In this document: piece by piece, positions 1 to 7,891 of the stretch
How the letters are laid out: every line of letters begins with the position of its first letter
Position numbering within the stretch: the stretch's first letter is position 1
From: Komagataeibacter kakiaceti JCM 25156
Lineage (GTDB): Bacteria > Pseudomonadota > Alphaproteobacteria > Acetobacterales > Acetobacteraceae
DNA: 10,145 nucleotides
NCBI RefSeq assembly: GCF_000613305.1
Contig: NZ_BAIO01000051.1
Coordinates: forward strand, 1-10,145
Direction of reading: 5' to 3'
Notes under the pieces: generated by a model
The model's database searches: none
What the model was told of the DNA's origin: nothing
Seen by the model: the letters and a program-made list of their open reading frames with translations, nothing else
Translations under genes and position numbers: made by a program

Positions 1-91
1 GGCGGTGGGACGCAGGCTCGCCAGAGGGAAAACTCTGGACGACGAGGCAAGGCTGGACGTGGCGCCCGTTGCGGAACGGCATGATGCCTGA
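1..91 (+). CDS. C-terminal tail of an unidentified protein (partial)
   Basis: A plus-strand frame starting at base 2 is open from the window edge to a TGA at 89-91 and reads AVGRRLARGKTLDDE followed by ARLDVAPVAERHDA. Third codon positions are mostly G or C, as in the other real genes here, and the mix of charged and small residues looks like a natural alphaproteobacterial C-terminus. I do not recognise the family. It converges on the AbiEi remnant on the other strand. A competing minus-strand frame (ATG at 80-82, starting MPFRNGRHV, open to the edge) is also possible, so the call is tentative. Confidence 0.35.
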   Translation, partial: AVGRRLARGKTLDDEARLDVAPVAERHDA

Positions 92-102
92 CCCAGCAGA
101 CA

Positions 103-414
103 ATCGCGCGGATTGATCACCACCCAGACCTTTCTCGGCATCTGGTCGGTCACCACGTGGACGGCGAGCGCCGATGTCAGGGCTATCACCCCTTTGGCAC
201 TAGCTTCAATGATTCGGCGAGCAGACTGTTCGGCCGATGGTTCGCCATCGACCCGCTGATAGAGTCCGCGGGTAATTCGAATGAGTGTGCCATCGGTGAC
301 AGCACGCGAAATGGTCGGCGGATGGATGCCAGAACTGGTGTAGCTCGAATGCGCGGACGATCGGCTGCTTCTGGAGCCGGTCGGCTAGAGTTGGCGCTAA
401 GTCGAAACTATCAT
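103..414 (-). pseudogene. AbiEi-family antitoxin/transcriptional regulator remnant
   Basis: Read on the minus strand, 330 down to 103 encodes GIHPPTISRAVTDGTLIRI, then TRGLYQRVDGEPSAEQS, then ALTSALAVHVVTDQMPRKVW and VVINPRD. This is the conserved N-terminal winged-helix and following segment of type IV AbiEi antitoxin proteins. Bases 335-403 encode the preceding part (LADRLQKQPIVRAFELHQ) in another frame. Joining the two needs one T removed at 331-334, giving ELHQSGIHPP. Joining to the ATG at 412-414 needs one base added near 400-402, giving MIVSTLAPTL. An AGGA lies 10 bases upstream of that ATG. Similarity stops at about 102, so the C-terminal half is absent, and no AbiEii nucleotidyltransferase toxin is visible. 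AbiEi normally represses its own operon and neutralises AbiEii. I consider this copy non-functional unless the indels are sequencing errors, and even then it is truncated. Confidence 0.72.
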
Positions 415-425
415 ATGTTACATAT
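413..425. promoter_or_regulatory. Palindrome ATATGT-T-ACATAT, candidate operator
   Basis: A perfect 6-bp inverted repeat with a single central base. It touches the proposed AbiEi start codon and lies between that start and its AGGA ribosome-binding site. AbiEi proteins are known to bind inverted repeats in their own promoters, so an autoregulatory operator is a reasonable inference. A second copy of the same half-sites lies 43 bp away, centre to centre. Confidence 0.4.
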
Positions 426-454
426 CCTGAGTGAAAAACGGGAATGAATCAGGG

Positions 455-469
455 ACATATAGAATATGT
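455..469. promoter_or_regulatory. Palindrome ACATAT-AGA-ATATGT, second candidate operator
   Basis: A perfect 6-bp inverted repeat with a 3-base spacer in the 56-bp gap between the end of vsr and the AbiEi remnant. It uses the same hexamers as the palindrome at 413-425 but in the opposite arrangement. It could be a paired operator half-site region or, less likely because it is AT-only and lacks a T-tract, a weak terminator for vsr. Confidence 0.35.
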
Positions 470-470
470 A

Positions 471-947
471 TTAGCGTGCGGCGCTGCAGCGCGGTCTGAC
501 GAGATCGCTCTCAAAACATGGCGATAACGTAGGATCCTTCATCCAGTCCAGCAGCGCCTTGACGGTGCGATCGACGTGGGCCGGGCGCAGTCCGCACTCC
601 CAGACCACGGCGACGCGCCAGCCCTCGGCCAGTAGCGTCTCCAGAACCTGTCTATCCCGTGCGATGTTGCGCTCGAACTTGCTGGACCAGAAGCCAGCGT
701 TCGATGACGGTGTCGAACACCAGTGGCAGCCATCATGCCGATGCCAGAAGCAGCCGTGAACAAATATCGCGATCCCTCTGCCTGCGAGTACGATGTCCGG
801 CCTGCCGGGCACCTTCGAACCATGCAGTCGATATCGAAGTCCTGCGGCATGGAGCTTCCTGCGCAGCACCAGCTCCGGAGACGTGTTCCTGCATCGGATG
901 CCTGCCATCATTCGCGATCTTGTTGCCGGATCAACTACATCCGCCAT
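471..947 (-). CDS. vsr: Very short patch repair (Vsr) mismatch endonuclease
   Basis: 158-residue Vsr-family endonuclease. The family nicks DNA 5' of the T in T:G mismatches that arise when 5-methylcytosine deaminates, which starts repair back to C:G and offsets the mutagenic cost of a Dcm-type methylase. The start DPATRSRMMAGIR is the classic Vsr opening. The expected active-site residues occur at the Escherichia coli Vsr positions: E25 (TSPE), D51 (GRPDIV), H64 and H69 (FVHGCFWH). The structural zinc ligands appear as C66, H71, C74 and C118 (WEC), with the last two one residue later than in E. coli. Length is normal for the family, with a short C-terminal extension. It is divergent from the methylase gene across 77 bp, and the pairing supports the cytosine-5 assignment of that enzyme. 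The reading frame is intact. The upstream ribosome-binding site is weak. Confidence 0.94.
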   Translation of the reverse strand: MADVVDPATRSRMMAGIRCRNTSPELVLRRKLHAAGLRYRLHGSKVPGRPDIVLAGRGIAIFVHGCFWHRHDGCHWCSTPSSNAGFWSSKFERNIARDRQVLETLLAEGWRVAVVWECGLRPAHVDRTVKALLDWMKDPTLSPCFESDLVRPRCSAAR

Positions 948-1024
948 GGACTTCGCTCTATCATTCCCATCTGAACCTGTTATTCTCTACAATATATACA
1001 ACAGGAACCGAGAGCGCACGATTC
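948..1024. promoter_or_regulatory. Divergent promoter region between vsr and the methylase operon
   Basis: This 77-bp spacer must hold the starts of both transcripts. It is AT-richer than its surroundings. A plus-strand -10-like TACAAT at 988-993 follows TTCCCA at 964-969 with 18 bp between them, which is a weak but plausible promoter. TATATA at 993-998 is an alternative -10. A perfect inverted repeat, CCTGTT at 976-981 and AACAGG at 1000-1005, brackets these -10 candidates and could be a repressor or methylase autoregulatory site. These are motif readings only and no start site is proven. Confidence 0.4.
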
Positions 1025-2635
1025 TTGCCAACATATTCTGTCGTTGATATTTTTGCGGGTCCGGGGGGGCTCGCCGAAGGATTTTCAAGCGTTCAAGCGG
1101 GCGATGGCAAGCGCGCTTTCCACATCTCCTTGTCGATCGAGAAAGAACCGTCAGCACATTCAACGCTTCGTCTCAGAAGCTTTCTGCGGCAGTTCCCCGA
1201 CGCCCTTCCCGACGCATACTACACTTTCATAAACGATGGCGGTGACGAACCAGACTGGTCGGAGACCCACCCAGTGCAGTGGGCTGCGGCGGTCGACGAG
1301 GCATGGCTGATGGAGCTGGGCCAAGAGAATCCCGAGATCCGCCTGAATGCGCGGCTCGACGCGATCCGTGCCGAGAGCGAGGGCAATACTATCCTGATCG
1401 GCGGGCCGCCATGTCAGGCCTATTCGCTCGTTGGGCGCGCCCGCAATCAGGGCAAGAAGGACTACATCGCAAGCAAGGACGAGAAACACTTCCTCTACCG
1501 GGAATACATCCGCATCCTCGACCGTCTGCGTCCTGCCGCCTTCGTCATGGAAAATGTGAAGGGCATGCTGTCGTCGTCGGTAGACGGCCAGAACCGCATC
1601 TTTGATCAGGTGCTGCGCGATCTCCGAGGAGAACGACCCGGTGCGACGCGCTACAAGCTGATCGCGCTTGATCCGCGCTCGCGCCGGCAATTCGACCTCA
1701 CGCCGTTCGAACCCCGGGCATCGGATTTCATCGTCCGCGCCGAGGATTTTGGAGTTCCGCAGGCGCGTCACCGCGTCATCGTGGTCGGACTGCGCGCCGA
1801 TCTTGCCGAAGGCCTGCCGGACAATTCGCTCGCCGACCTGATGACGCGGCACACGCTAAAGGCGACTGTCGGGAACGTCATCGACGGGATGCCGCGCCTC
1901 CGCAGCGGCCTGAGCCGAGGGCCAGACGACGAGACCGAGTGGCGGCGCGTGGTCGAGACGGCCATGGCTTTCGTCGCCGAGATGGAAATCGGCCTCGACG
2001 ATGATCTGCAGGAGAGGTTCGAGGCGCTGGCAAAGGACTATCTCTCGCGCTTTCGCGGCCTGAACGCGCTTCCCGGCCGCGAATCTGTTGGGACGGGTAT
2101 TGCCGCCGCTTGCCCGGCGGACCTGCGTTCATGGTTGGTCGACGATCGGCTCCGCAATCTGCCCAACCACGCGTCGCGCAGTCACATGGCGAGCGATCTC
2201 GCGCGGTATTTCTTCGCGGCGGTGTTCGCGGAGGTCGCTGTCCGATCGCCGAAGGCCGCTGACTTTCCGGAAGAACTGGCACCGAATCACGACAACTGGA
2301 ACTCCGGCAAGTTCGCCGACCGATTCCGTGTCCAGCTCTCAGGCGGTCCTTCGACCACCGTCACGAGCCACATCTCGAAGGATGGCCATTATTTCATCCA
2401 TCCGGACCCGCTCCAGTGCCGCAGCCTATCGGTCCGCGAAGCAGCACGGCTCCAGACATTTCCGGACAACTATTTCTTTAAGGGAAATCGCACCCAGCAG
2501 TACATACAAGTCGGCAACGCGGTGCCGCCGCTGCTCGCACGCTGGATCGGCGAAGCGCTCTGGACGATCCTCAATGCTAGCACCGTTGAAGCCGACGAAG
2601 AGGCCGAGGTATTGAGGCTGAGCAGTGTCGGCTGA
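1025..2635 (+). CDS. dcm: DNA (cytosine-5)-methyltransferase, Dcm family
   Basis: 536-residue C5 cytosine methylase using S-adenosylmethionine. All key motifs are in order: motif I DIFAGPGG (8-15), motif IV GGPPCQAYS with catalytic C130, motif VI ENV (176-178), motif VIII QARHR (246-250), and motif X GNAVPP (497-502). The span between motifs VIII and X, about 245 residues, holds the target-recognition domain and is long for the family, so the recognised sequence cannot be predicted. I chose the TTG at 1025 because motif I begins only seven codons later, as is usual, and a GAGAG lies about 10 bases upstream. The frame is open further upstream to 659, but that part is antisense to vsr and is not coding. 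The 3' end overlaps the MORC gene by 11 bases. It is the first gene of the operon and is intact. The likely role is host-DNA marking for the linked nuclease module. Confidence 0.93.
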   Translation: MPTYSVVDIFAGPGGLAEGFSSVQAGDGKRAFHISLSIEKEPSAHSTLRLRSFLRQFPDALPDAYYTFINDGGDEPDWSETHPVQWAAAVDEAWLMELGQENPEIRLNARLDAIRAESEGNTILIGGPPCQAYSLVGRARNQGKKDYIASKDEKHFLYREYIRILDRLRPAAFVMENVKGMLSSSVDGQNRIFDQVLRDLRGERPGATRYKLIALDPRSRRQFDLTPFEPRASDFIVRAEDFGVPQARHRVIVVGLRADLAEGLPDNSLADLMTRHTLKATVGNVIDGMPRLRSGLSRGPDDETEWRRVVETAMAFVAEMEIGLDDDLQERFEALAKDYLSRFRGLNALPGRESVGTGIAAACPADLRSWLVDDRLRNLPNHASRSHMASDLARYFFAAVFAEVAVRSPKAADFPEELAPNHDNWNSGKFADRFRVQLSGGPSTTVTSHISKDGHYFIHPDPLQCRSLSVREAARLQTFPDNYFFKGNRTQQYIQVGNAVPPLLARWIGEALWTILNASTVEADEEAEVLRLSSVG

Positions 2636-4133
2636 CTATGATCTCGCCAGCCCCGGCGCGGCTGAGCTTTTCGAATCGCTTCGCGCGTTCGGATATGATC
2701 TGCCGACGGCCCTTGCCGACATTATAGACAACAGCATCAGCGCGCAGGCGCGCAACGTCTGGATCGACATGAAGTGGGCCGGGCCGGAATCGCGCATCGT
2801 CATCCGCGACGATGGGCGCGGCATGGCGGAGGCCGAGCTGCTGCAGGCGATGAAGCCGGGTAGCCACAGTCCGCTGGCCAATCGGTCGAAGAACGATCTC
2901 GGGCGCTTCGGCTTGGCATGAAGACCGCCTCGATCTCGCAGTGCCGATGCCTGACGGTCCTGACGAAGGCCGTCGGATTCGATCAGGCGCTGCGTCGCTG
3001 GGATCTCGACTACATCGCATCGACCGGAACCGGCGAGTGGAGGCTGCTCAAGCGTCCGGACCTGCTCGACGATGCGGACCATGAACTTCTGCAGGGACAT
3101 CCGAGCGGCACGATCCTCTTCTGGGATCGACTGGATGTGCTCGTCGGAACGGCGCCAGCCGACGACGACACCGCACAGAAGCATTTCCGGGAGCGTGCCG
3201 ATGCCGTGAAGCAGCATCTGGCGATGGTCTTTCACCGCTTCTTGCGCGGTTGTGGCGCCATCACGATCCACATGAACGGGCGCGCCATCGAACCATGGGA
3301 TCCGTTCCTCGAGGACATCAAGTTCACCGAGCCGCTTTCGGCCGAGACCCTGATCTCGGATGGCCAGCGGGCGGAGGTGAAGCCCTATATTCTACCACAT
3401 CACAGCCGGATCACCGCCGACCAGCACCAGGCGGCTGCTGGCCCGAAGGGATGGAACGCCCATCAGGCTTCTACATCTATCGCAATCGTAGGCTGCTGGT
3501 CGCAGGTGACTGGCTTGGCCTCGGCATACAGAAAGAAGAGCATTTCAAGCTCGCCCGCATCCGCATCGACCTGCCAAACTCCGCCGACCTGCTGTGGCAG
3601 ATCGACGTGAAGAAGTCGCGCGCACGGCCGCCCGCAGCCCTGCGTCGCGATTTGCAGCGGATCGCGCGGACCGCGCGCAACCGCGCTTCGAGCATCTACC
3701 GGCATCGCGGTAAAATCATCCAGCGTCAGCTAGGTGCCACGGAAGCGTTCCTGTGGACTCATCTAACGAAGCACGGAAAGTCGTTCTATCGAATCAATCG
3801 CGACCATCCGCTGGTCCGGAAGGTTCTCGACAGCGCGGAAGAGCGCGCGCCAGTGCAGGCGCTCTTTAGCCTCATTGAACAGACCATCCCGGCGCCGCTG
3901 ATTGTCATCAATAATGCCGAGAAGCCGGATGCGTTCGGGCAGCCGTTCGAAGGGGCCGCAAAGGAACTGCAGCTCGCTATGAAGCAGTGTTCGACGCTTT
4001 GATCGAGGGAGGCCGCGACAGGGTCGAGGCGGCGCGGACGCTTCTGGCGATGGAGCCATTCAACAACCATCCCGACATCGTGACGGCGTTCCTCGACAAG
4101 GTTGCTCGCGAGACAGCGGGCAGAAAGAAATAG
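2625..4133 (+). pseudogene. Prokaryotic MORC/MutL-like GHKL ATPase, frameshifted
   Basis: About 503 residues after correction. The GTG start at 2625 has GAGG 7 bases upstream and overlaps the methylase stop. The GHKL ATP-binding motifs are clear: N box ALADIIDNSIS (D32 to N36), the DDGRGM loop (D63, G64, G66), and the lid GRFGLGMKTAS (from G93). The last one appears only if one G is added to the GG at 2915-2916; as printed, a TGA stops the protein at residue 98. A second missing G at 3466-3467 restores GWNAHQGFYIYRNRRLLVAG, and a missing base near 3977-3978 restores LQLAYEAVFDALIEGG and runs to TAG at 4131-4133. All three repaired joins read like the family. Bacterial MORC-type ATPases are thought to clamp or remodel DNA in response to ATP and are found next to methylase, Z1 and nuclease genes. 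As printed the gene is broken. A sequencing artefact is my preferred explanation. Confidence 0.9.
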
Positions 4134-4152
4134 AATCAAAATCGGGGGAAGG

Positions 4153-6888
4153 ATGTCGACAGGAACACCAGAACAACAGCTTCGCAGCGCTTATGGCGCC
4201 GCGAACGCGCTGCTCGAACTGGAGCAGCGGATCACGCAGGAAGCTCTCGAGCGCACGGTCGACCTCATTTTGGCAATGCCGCCCTATGCGACTGTCGATC
4301 GCACCCGGCTGCTGCGCGAGCTGGAAGCCCGCAATAACACCTTGGTCGGCGGCTATTCGATCATCGATGACAAAGAGTTCGTCGCCTGGATCAAGAGCGT
4401 GCGGGAAAATCGTCCGTTCCAGTTCTGGGAGCGGTATCGGCACTGGATGGATCGGGGCAAGCGATGGGCAAGCGGTCCGCTCGTGCAACTCGACCGAATG
4501 ACCGACGACATCCTCGATAGGCTTCGAAATCCGGAGACGGCTGGTGCCTGGGACCGGCGCGGTCTGGTCGTTGGTGACGTCCAGTCCGGAAAGACCTCGA
4601 ATTACACCGCGCTCATCTGCAAGGCAGTCGACGCCGGCTATCCCCTCGTCATCGTCCTTGCAGGGGTCCACAACAGCCTCCGGAGTCAGACCCAGCTACG
4701 TATCGACGAAGGCTTTCTCGGCTTCGATACCCGGCTGAGCCTGCTCGCCGACGATCAGGAAAATCAGCGCATCGGTGCCGGGAAGATGCCGAGCGCGCCG
4801 TTCTTGGTCGCGCATTCCCTGACCAGCAGCGCGGACGGCGGGGACTTCAAGGCGGCCACCGCCAACGGCACGCGTCTTGTGCCCGGCGGCCGCGACCCGA
4901 TCATCCTAGTGGTCAAGAAACGTGTCAGTATCCTCGAGAACCTGCTGGCGTGGGTGCAGTCAGTCCGCGGCACTGACGATCCCGGGACGCCCGGCGGCAA
5001 GATTGTCCGGGACGTGCCCATGCTCGTCATCGACGACGAGGCCGACAACGCGTCAGCGAACACCAACGAATATCGCAATGACGACGGCACTATCGACGAG
5101 GATGCCGATCCGACGAAGACCAACATGCTCATCCGCAAGCTGCTCGTCACGTTCGAGAAGAGCGCTTACGTCGGTTACACCGCGACGCCCTTTGCCAACG
5201 TGTTCATGCACCATGAGGCGACGCACCGGGATGCTGGCCCGGACCTGTTCCCGGCGAGCTTCATCGTCAATCTGCCGGCTCCCTCGAACTACATCGGCCC
5301 CGAGCGCGTCTTCGGCGTTGATCGGCCGGGCGTGAACGACGATGCAACGGGACTGCCGATCATCAGGCCTATTACCGACGCCGTGGCCATTTTCCCGCCT
5401 GGCCACAAGAAAAACCATTCGGTGACGGAGCTGCCGACCTCGCTCAAGGAAGCGATATTGGCCTTCCTGCTAGTCTGTGCGGCGCGACGGGTGCGCGGCG
5501 ACGTCAACGTCGACAATTCGATGCTCATCCACGTTACGCGACTGGTCGTCATTCAAGAGAAGGTCGCGCGGCTCGTCGACGAGTTTCTTGTCGATGCCGT
5601 GCGCCAACTCGAGTTTCCAGGCACTGGCGGCACCGTCATCGTTGAGTTGGAGGCGTTGTGGAAGAAGGAGTTCGAAACCAAGGGGGACAAGTTGCGTGCC
5701 CTGCTAGCCGATCATGATCTCCAGCCGGTCGCATGGTCAGCGGTCCGCGATCAGCTGTTCGACGCGGCCAAGCGGGTTCGGGTCCGACAGATCAACGGGT
5801 CCGCGAAGGACACGCTCGACTATGCAGATCATCCGAACGGCCTTTCGATCATTGCTGTCGGCGGTGACAAGCTGTCGCGCGGCTTGACGCTCGAAGGTCT
5901 TTCGGTCAGCTACTTCATTCGTACCACCAAGATGTACGACACGCTCATGCAGATGGGCCGTTGGTTCGGCTATCGCCCGCGCTATGCCGACCTGTGCAGG
6001 CTGTACACCTCGCCGACGCTTATCTGCTGGTATCGGCACATTGCGACCGCGACCGCCGAACTGCGCGAGGAGTTCGATCTGGCGTTCAACAACGGCCAAA
6101 CGCCGCTGGAGTTCGGCCACCGCGTTAGGGCGCATCCCGACGGCCTGCTGATCACCGCCGCGAACAAGATGCGGTCCGGCACCCGGGTCCGGGCCGGCTT
6201 CTCCGGCACCATCTCCGAAACCGTGTCGTTCGAGGCAGCACACACCAAGGCGAACTTCGACGCGTTCTCTAATTTTATCAACGACCTGCCGCGGAGTGCC
6301 GGCACCGGGCGTCATCAGTGGGACGACGTCGAAGGATCGCGCGTGACGTCGCTTCTTCGACAGCTGCAGACATCCCGCGATTCGTGGAAGGCCAACGCTC
6401 AGGCACTGGCCGAATATGTCGCCAATCGCGTTTCGAACGGTCGGCTGAAGACTTGGACCATCGTGCTTGCAGGCCGGGGGCGGACGGAAATTTCCTGCCG
6501 TCTGGGGCCATATGCCATCATGCTCACCCAGCGTGATTACGAAAAGAGCGGCGACGGACGCATCACGATCCGCCGACTTGTCAGCCCGGCAGATGAAGTC
6601 GCCGATCTCGATCAGTCGGCCAGAGAGTGCGCGATGCAGCAGACCATCGACGCTTGGAAGAAGAAGGCGGACCCTAAGAAGGATGAGCCAAAGACGGCCA
6701 GCGGACCATTCATCCGCAGACAGCGAAGCCGGGATCGCGGACTTCTGTTGATCTACCCAATCGATGCGGCGATGCCTGACAGGATGCCGATCATGGGGTT
6801 CGCGATCAGCTTCCCGTTCGATGAAGATGCGCCGCTCATCGACTATGCCGAGAACAGCGTGAAGCAACTCGAAAGGATCTTCGATTGA
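4153..6888 (+). CDS. Z1-domain superfamily II helicase-like ATPase
   Basis: 911-residue Z1-family protein. Walker A is GDVQSGKT (G141 to T148, with K147). Walker B is VIDDEAD (D294 D295 E296 and D298). A SF2 motif III-like GYTATPFANVF lies at 341-351. The Z1 signature region is GGDKLSRGLTLEGL (570-583) and QMGRWFGYR (600-608), with R603 and R608 placed like arginine fingers. The C-terminal 300 residues are family-specific without a motif I can name. ATG 4153 follows GGGGGAAGG directly. An earlier in-frame TTG at 4102 lies inside the MORC tail and has no better site. The gap from the MORC stop is 19 bp, and the stop overlaps the next start. The frame is intact over 2.7 kb. Z1 proteins are known from MORC-containing restriction loci. 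Motor action on DNA is inferred from the motifs. Confidence 0.95.
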   Translation: MSTGTPEQQLRSAYGAANALLELEQRITQEALERTVDLILAMPPYATVDRTRLLRELEARNNTLVGGYSIIDDKEFVAWIKSVRENRPFQFWERYRHWMDRGKRWASGPLVQLDRMTDDILDRLRNPETAGAWDRRGLVVGDVQSGKTSNYTALICKAVDAGYPLVIVLAGVHNSLRSQTQLRIDEGFLGFDTRLSLLADDQENQRIGAGKMPSAPFLVAHSLTSSADGGDFKAATANGTRLVPGGRDPIILVVKKRVSILENLLAWVQSVRGTDDPGTPGGKIVRDVPMLVIDDEADNASANTNEYRNDDGTIDEDADPTKTNMLIRKLLVTFEKSAYVGYTATPFANVFMHHEATHRDAGPDLFPASFIVNLPAPSNYIGPERVFGVDRPGVNDDATGLPIIRPITDAVAIFPPGHKKNHSVTELPTSLKEAILAFLLVCAARRVRGDVNVDNSMLIHVTRLVVIQEKVARLVDEFLVDAVRQLEFPGTGGTVIVELEALWKKEFETKGDKLRALLADHDLQPVAWSAVRDQLFDAAKRVRVRQINGSAKDTLDYADHPNGLSIIAVGGDKLSRGLTLEGLSVSYFIRTTKMYDTLMQMGRWFGYRPRYADLCRLYTSPTLICWYRHIATATAELREEFDLAFNNGQTPLEFGHRVRAHPDGLLITAANKMRSGTRVRAGFSGTISETVSFEAAHTKANFDAFSNFINDLPRSAGTGRHQWDDVEGSRVTSLLRQLQTSRDSWKANAQALAEYVANRVSNGRLKTWTIVLAGRGRTEISCRLGPYAIMLTQRDYEKSGDGRITIRRLVSPADEVADLDQSARECAMQQTIDAWKKKADPKKDEPKTASGPFIRRQRSRDRGLLLIYPIDAAMPDRMPIMGFAISFPFDEDAPLIDYAENSVKQLERIFD

Positions 6889-7891
6889 GCCCCGAAGCGC
6901 TTCTCGCGACGTGGGCCGAGCTTGGCGGAGCGGCTCCGAGTCCGTCCGGGGCGCAGCGCATTCGGCTCGACGTGAATACCGCGGCTGATATATTTGCCTG
7001 CGTCTTCTGGCCCAGTCGGCGTCCGGGACTGCTGATCGAAGGCGCCGGCGAGCACCGGCCCGGAGGAGATAGGATACCGACCTGTCGCGGTGTCCGAGTG
7101 GTCCACGAGGTGAACGCCGAGCCGAGGACGCTGATCCGCATCATGTTGGAAGACGAGCGTTTGCTCGACATCTTTGCCGTGATGTCGGCCGACCTCGTAG
7201 GCATAGTCGCGTCTCAGACAAGTATAGCTTTTGCGCTGCGTCGCGCGATCGACCGGCTGTGTATGTGGCAGGGCCTGTTCGAGCGGGTGCCGGTCGAGGG
7301 CCTTTCGGAAGAAAGGCAGCGGGGCATGCTTGGCGAACTGCTTGTTATGGAAAGGTTGCTCGTCCCGATTCTGGGGTCTCTTGCTGCCGCCGAATGCTGG
7401 ACAGGCCCCGATCCTGCGCATCAGGATTTCATCCGATCGGGTCTGGCGATCGAGGTCAAGACAAGCCTCGCCAAGCGCCATGCCCGTCTCAGGATCGCGA
7501 ACGAGAAGCAGCTCGACGAGCGCTCCCACGAAAACCTTCTGCTCGCCTATCTCAACCTCGACGAGAGCATGGCGCACGGGGACTCGCTCCCCATGGTCGT
7601 CGAGCGCGTGCGCGCGCTGGCCGCTGGTGATCCGGCCGCATCCTGCATTCTCGACGACCGGCTACTCGCCGGCGGGTATCTTGACGTCCATGCGCCGATC
7701 TACGACCGCAACCGCTGGCGGGCCGGCGATGCCCGATATTTTCGCGTCGAAGGTGAGTTTCCGCGTCTGACCGACGCCAATCTGCCGGCCGGAGTCGGCG
7801 ACATCGGCTATTCGATCATCGCCGACGATCTGGCTCCTACGAGATCGGGGACGATGACGTCGCCGGACTGGTGGAGGCGGTCGGTGGCTGA
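6885..7891 (+). pseudogene. PD-(D/E)XK nuclease (DUF4420 type), one frameshift near its end
   Basis: About 335 residues after correction. The TTG start overlaps the Z1 stop as TTGA and has AAGG 8 bases upstream. The nuclease core is seen as GMLGELLVMERLL (a helix with the conserved E), then HQDFIRSGLAIEVKTS, giving D181, E190 and K192 as the D...ExK metal-binding set. The following segment HARLRIANEKQLDE is typical of this family. The C-terminal part GVGDIGYSIIADDLA is in frame. Adding one C at the CC of 7836-7837 then continues as PYEIGDDDVAGLVEAVGG to TGA at 7889-7891, a natural acidic end of normal family length. Without that base the frame runs on into the AIPR gene and gives a false fusion. 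It is the probable DNA-cleaving subunit of the island; substrate and cofactors are inferred from the fold. Confidence 0.87.
7873..7877 (+). promoter_or_regulatory. Ribosome-binding site GGAGG for the AIPR gene
   Basis: GGAGG ends 6 bases before the GTG at 7884, the strongest Shine-Dalgarno match in the operon. It lies inside the corrected 3' end of the nuclease gene. It shows that AIPR translation starts separately here and is not a continuation of the nuclease. Confidence 0.75.

Noticed and set aside
157..447. 96-residue plus-strand ORF
   Set aside because: It lies opposite the AbiEi remnant, which has clear family sequence; the plus-strand translation resembles nothing and is a shadow.
455..469. 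Rho-independent terminator after vsr
   Set aside because: The stem is only 6 AT base pairs with no GC and no T-tract, and the same hexamers recur as a palindrome at 413-425, which favours a binding site.
659..1024. Upstream extension of the methylase reading frame to an ATG at 659
   Set aside because: It is antisense to the well-supported vsr gene, its residues look like shadow translation, and methylase motif I starts seven codons after the TTG at 1025.
1160..1852. 230-residue minus-strand ORF
   Set aside because: It is antisense to the methylase catalytic motifs and has no recognisable domain.
5737..6867. 376-residue minus-strand ORF
   Set aside because: It is antisense to the intact, motif-rich Z1 gene; long antisense frames are expected in GC-rich coding DNA.
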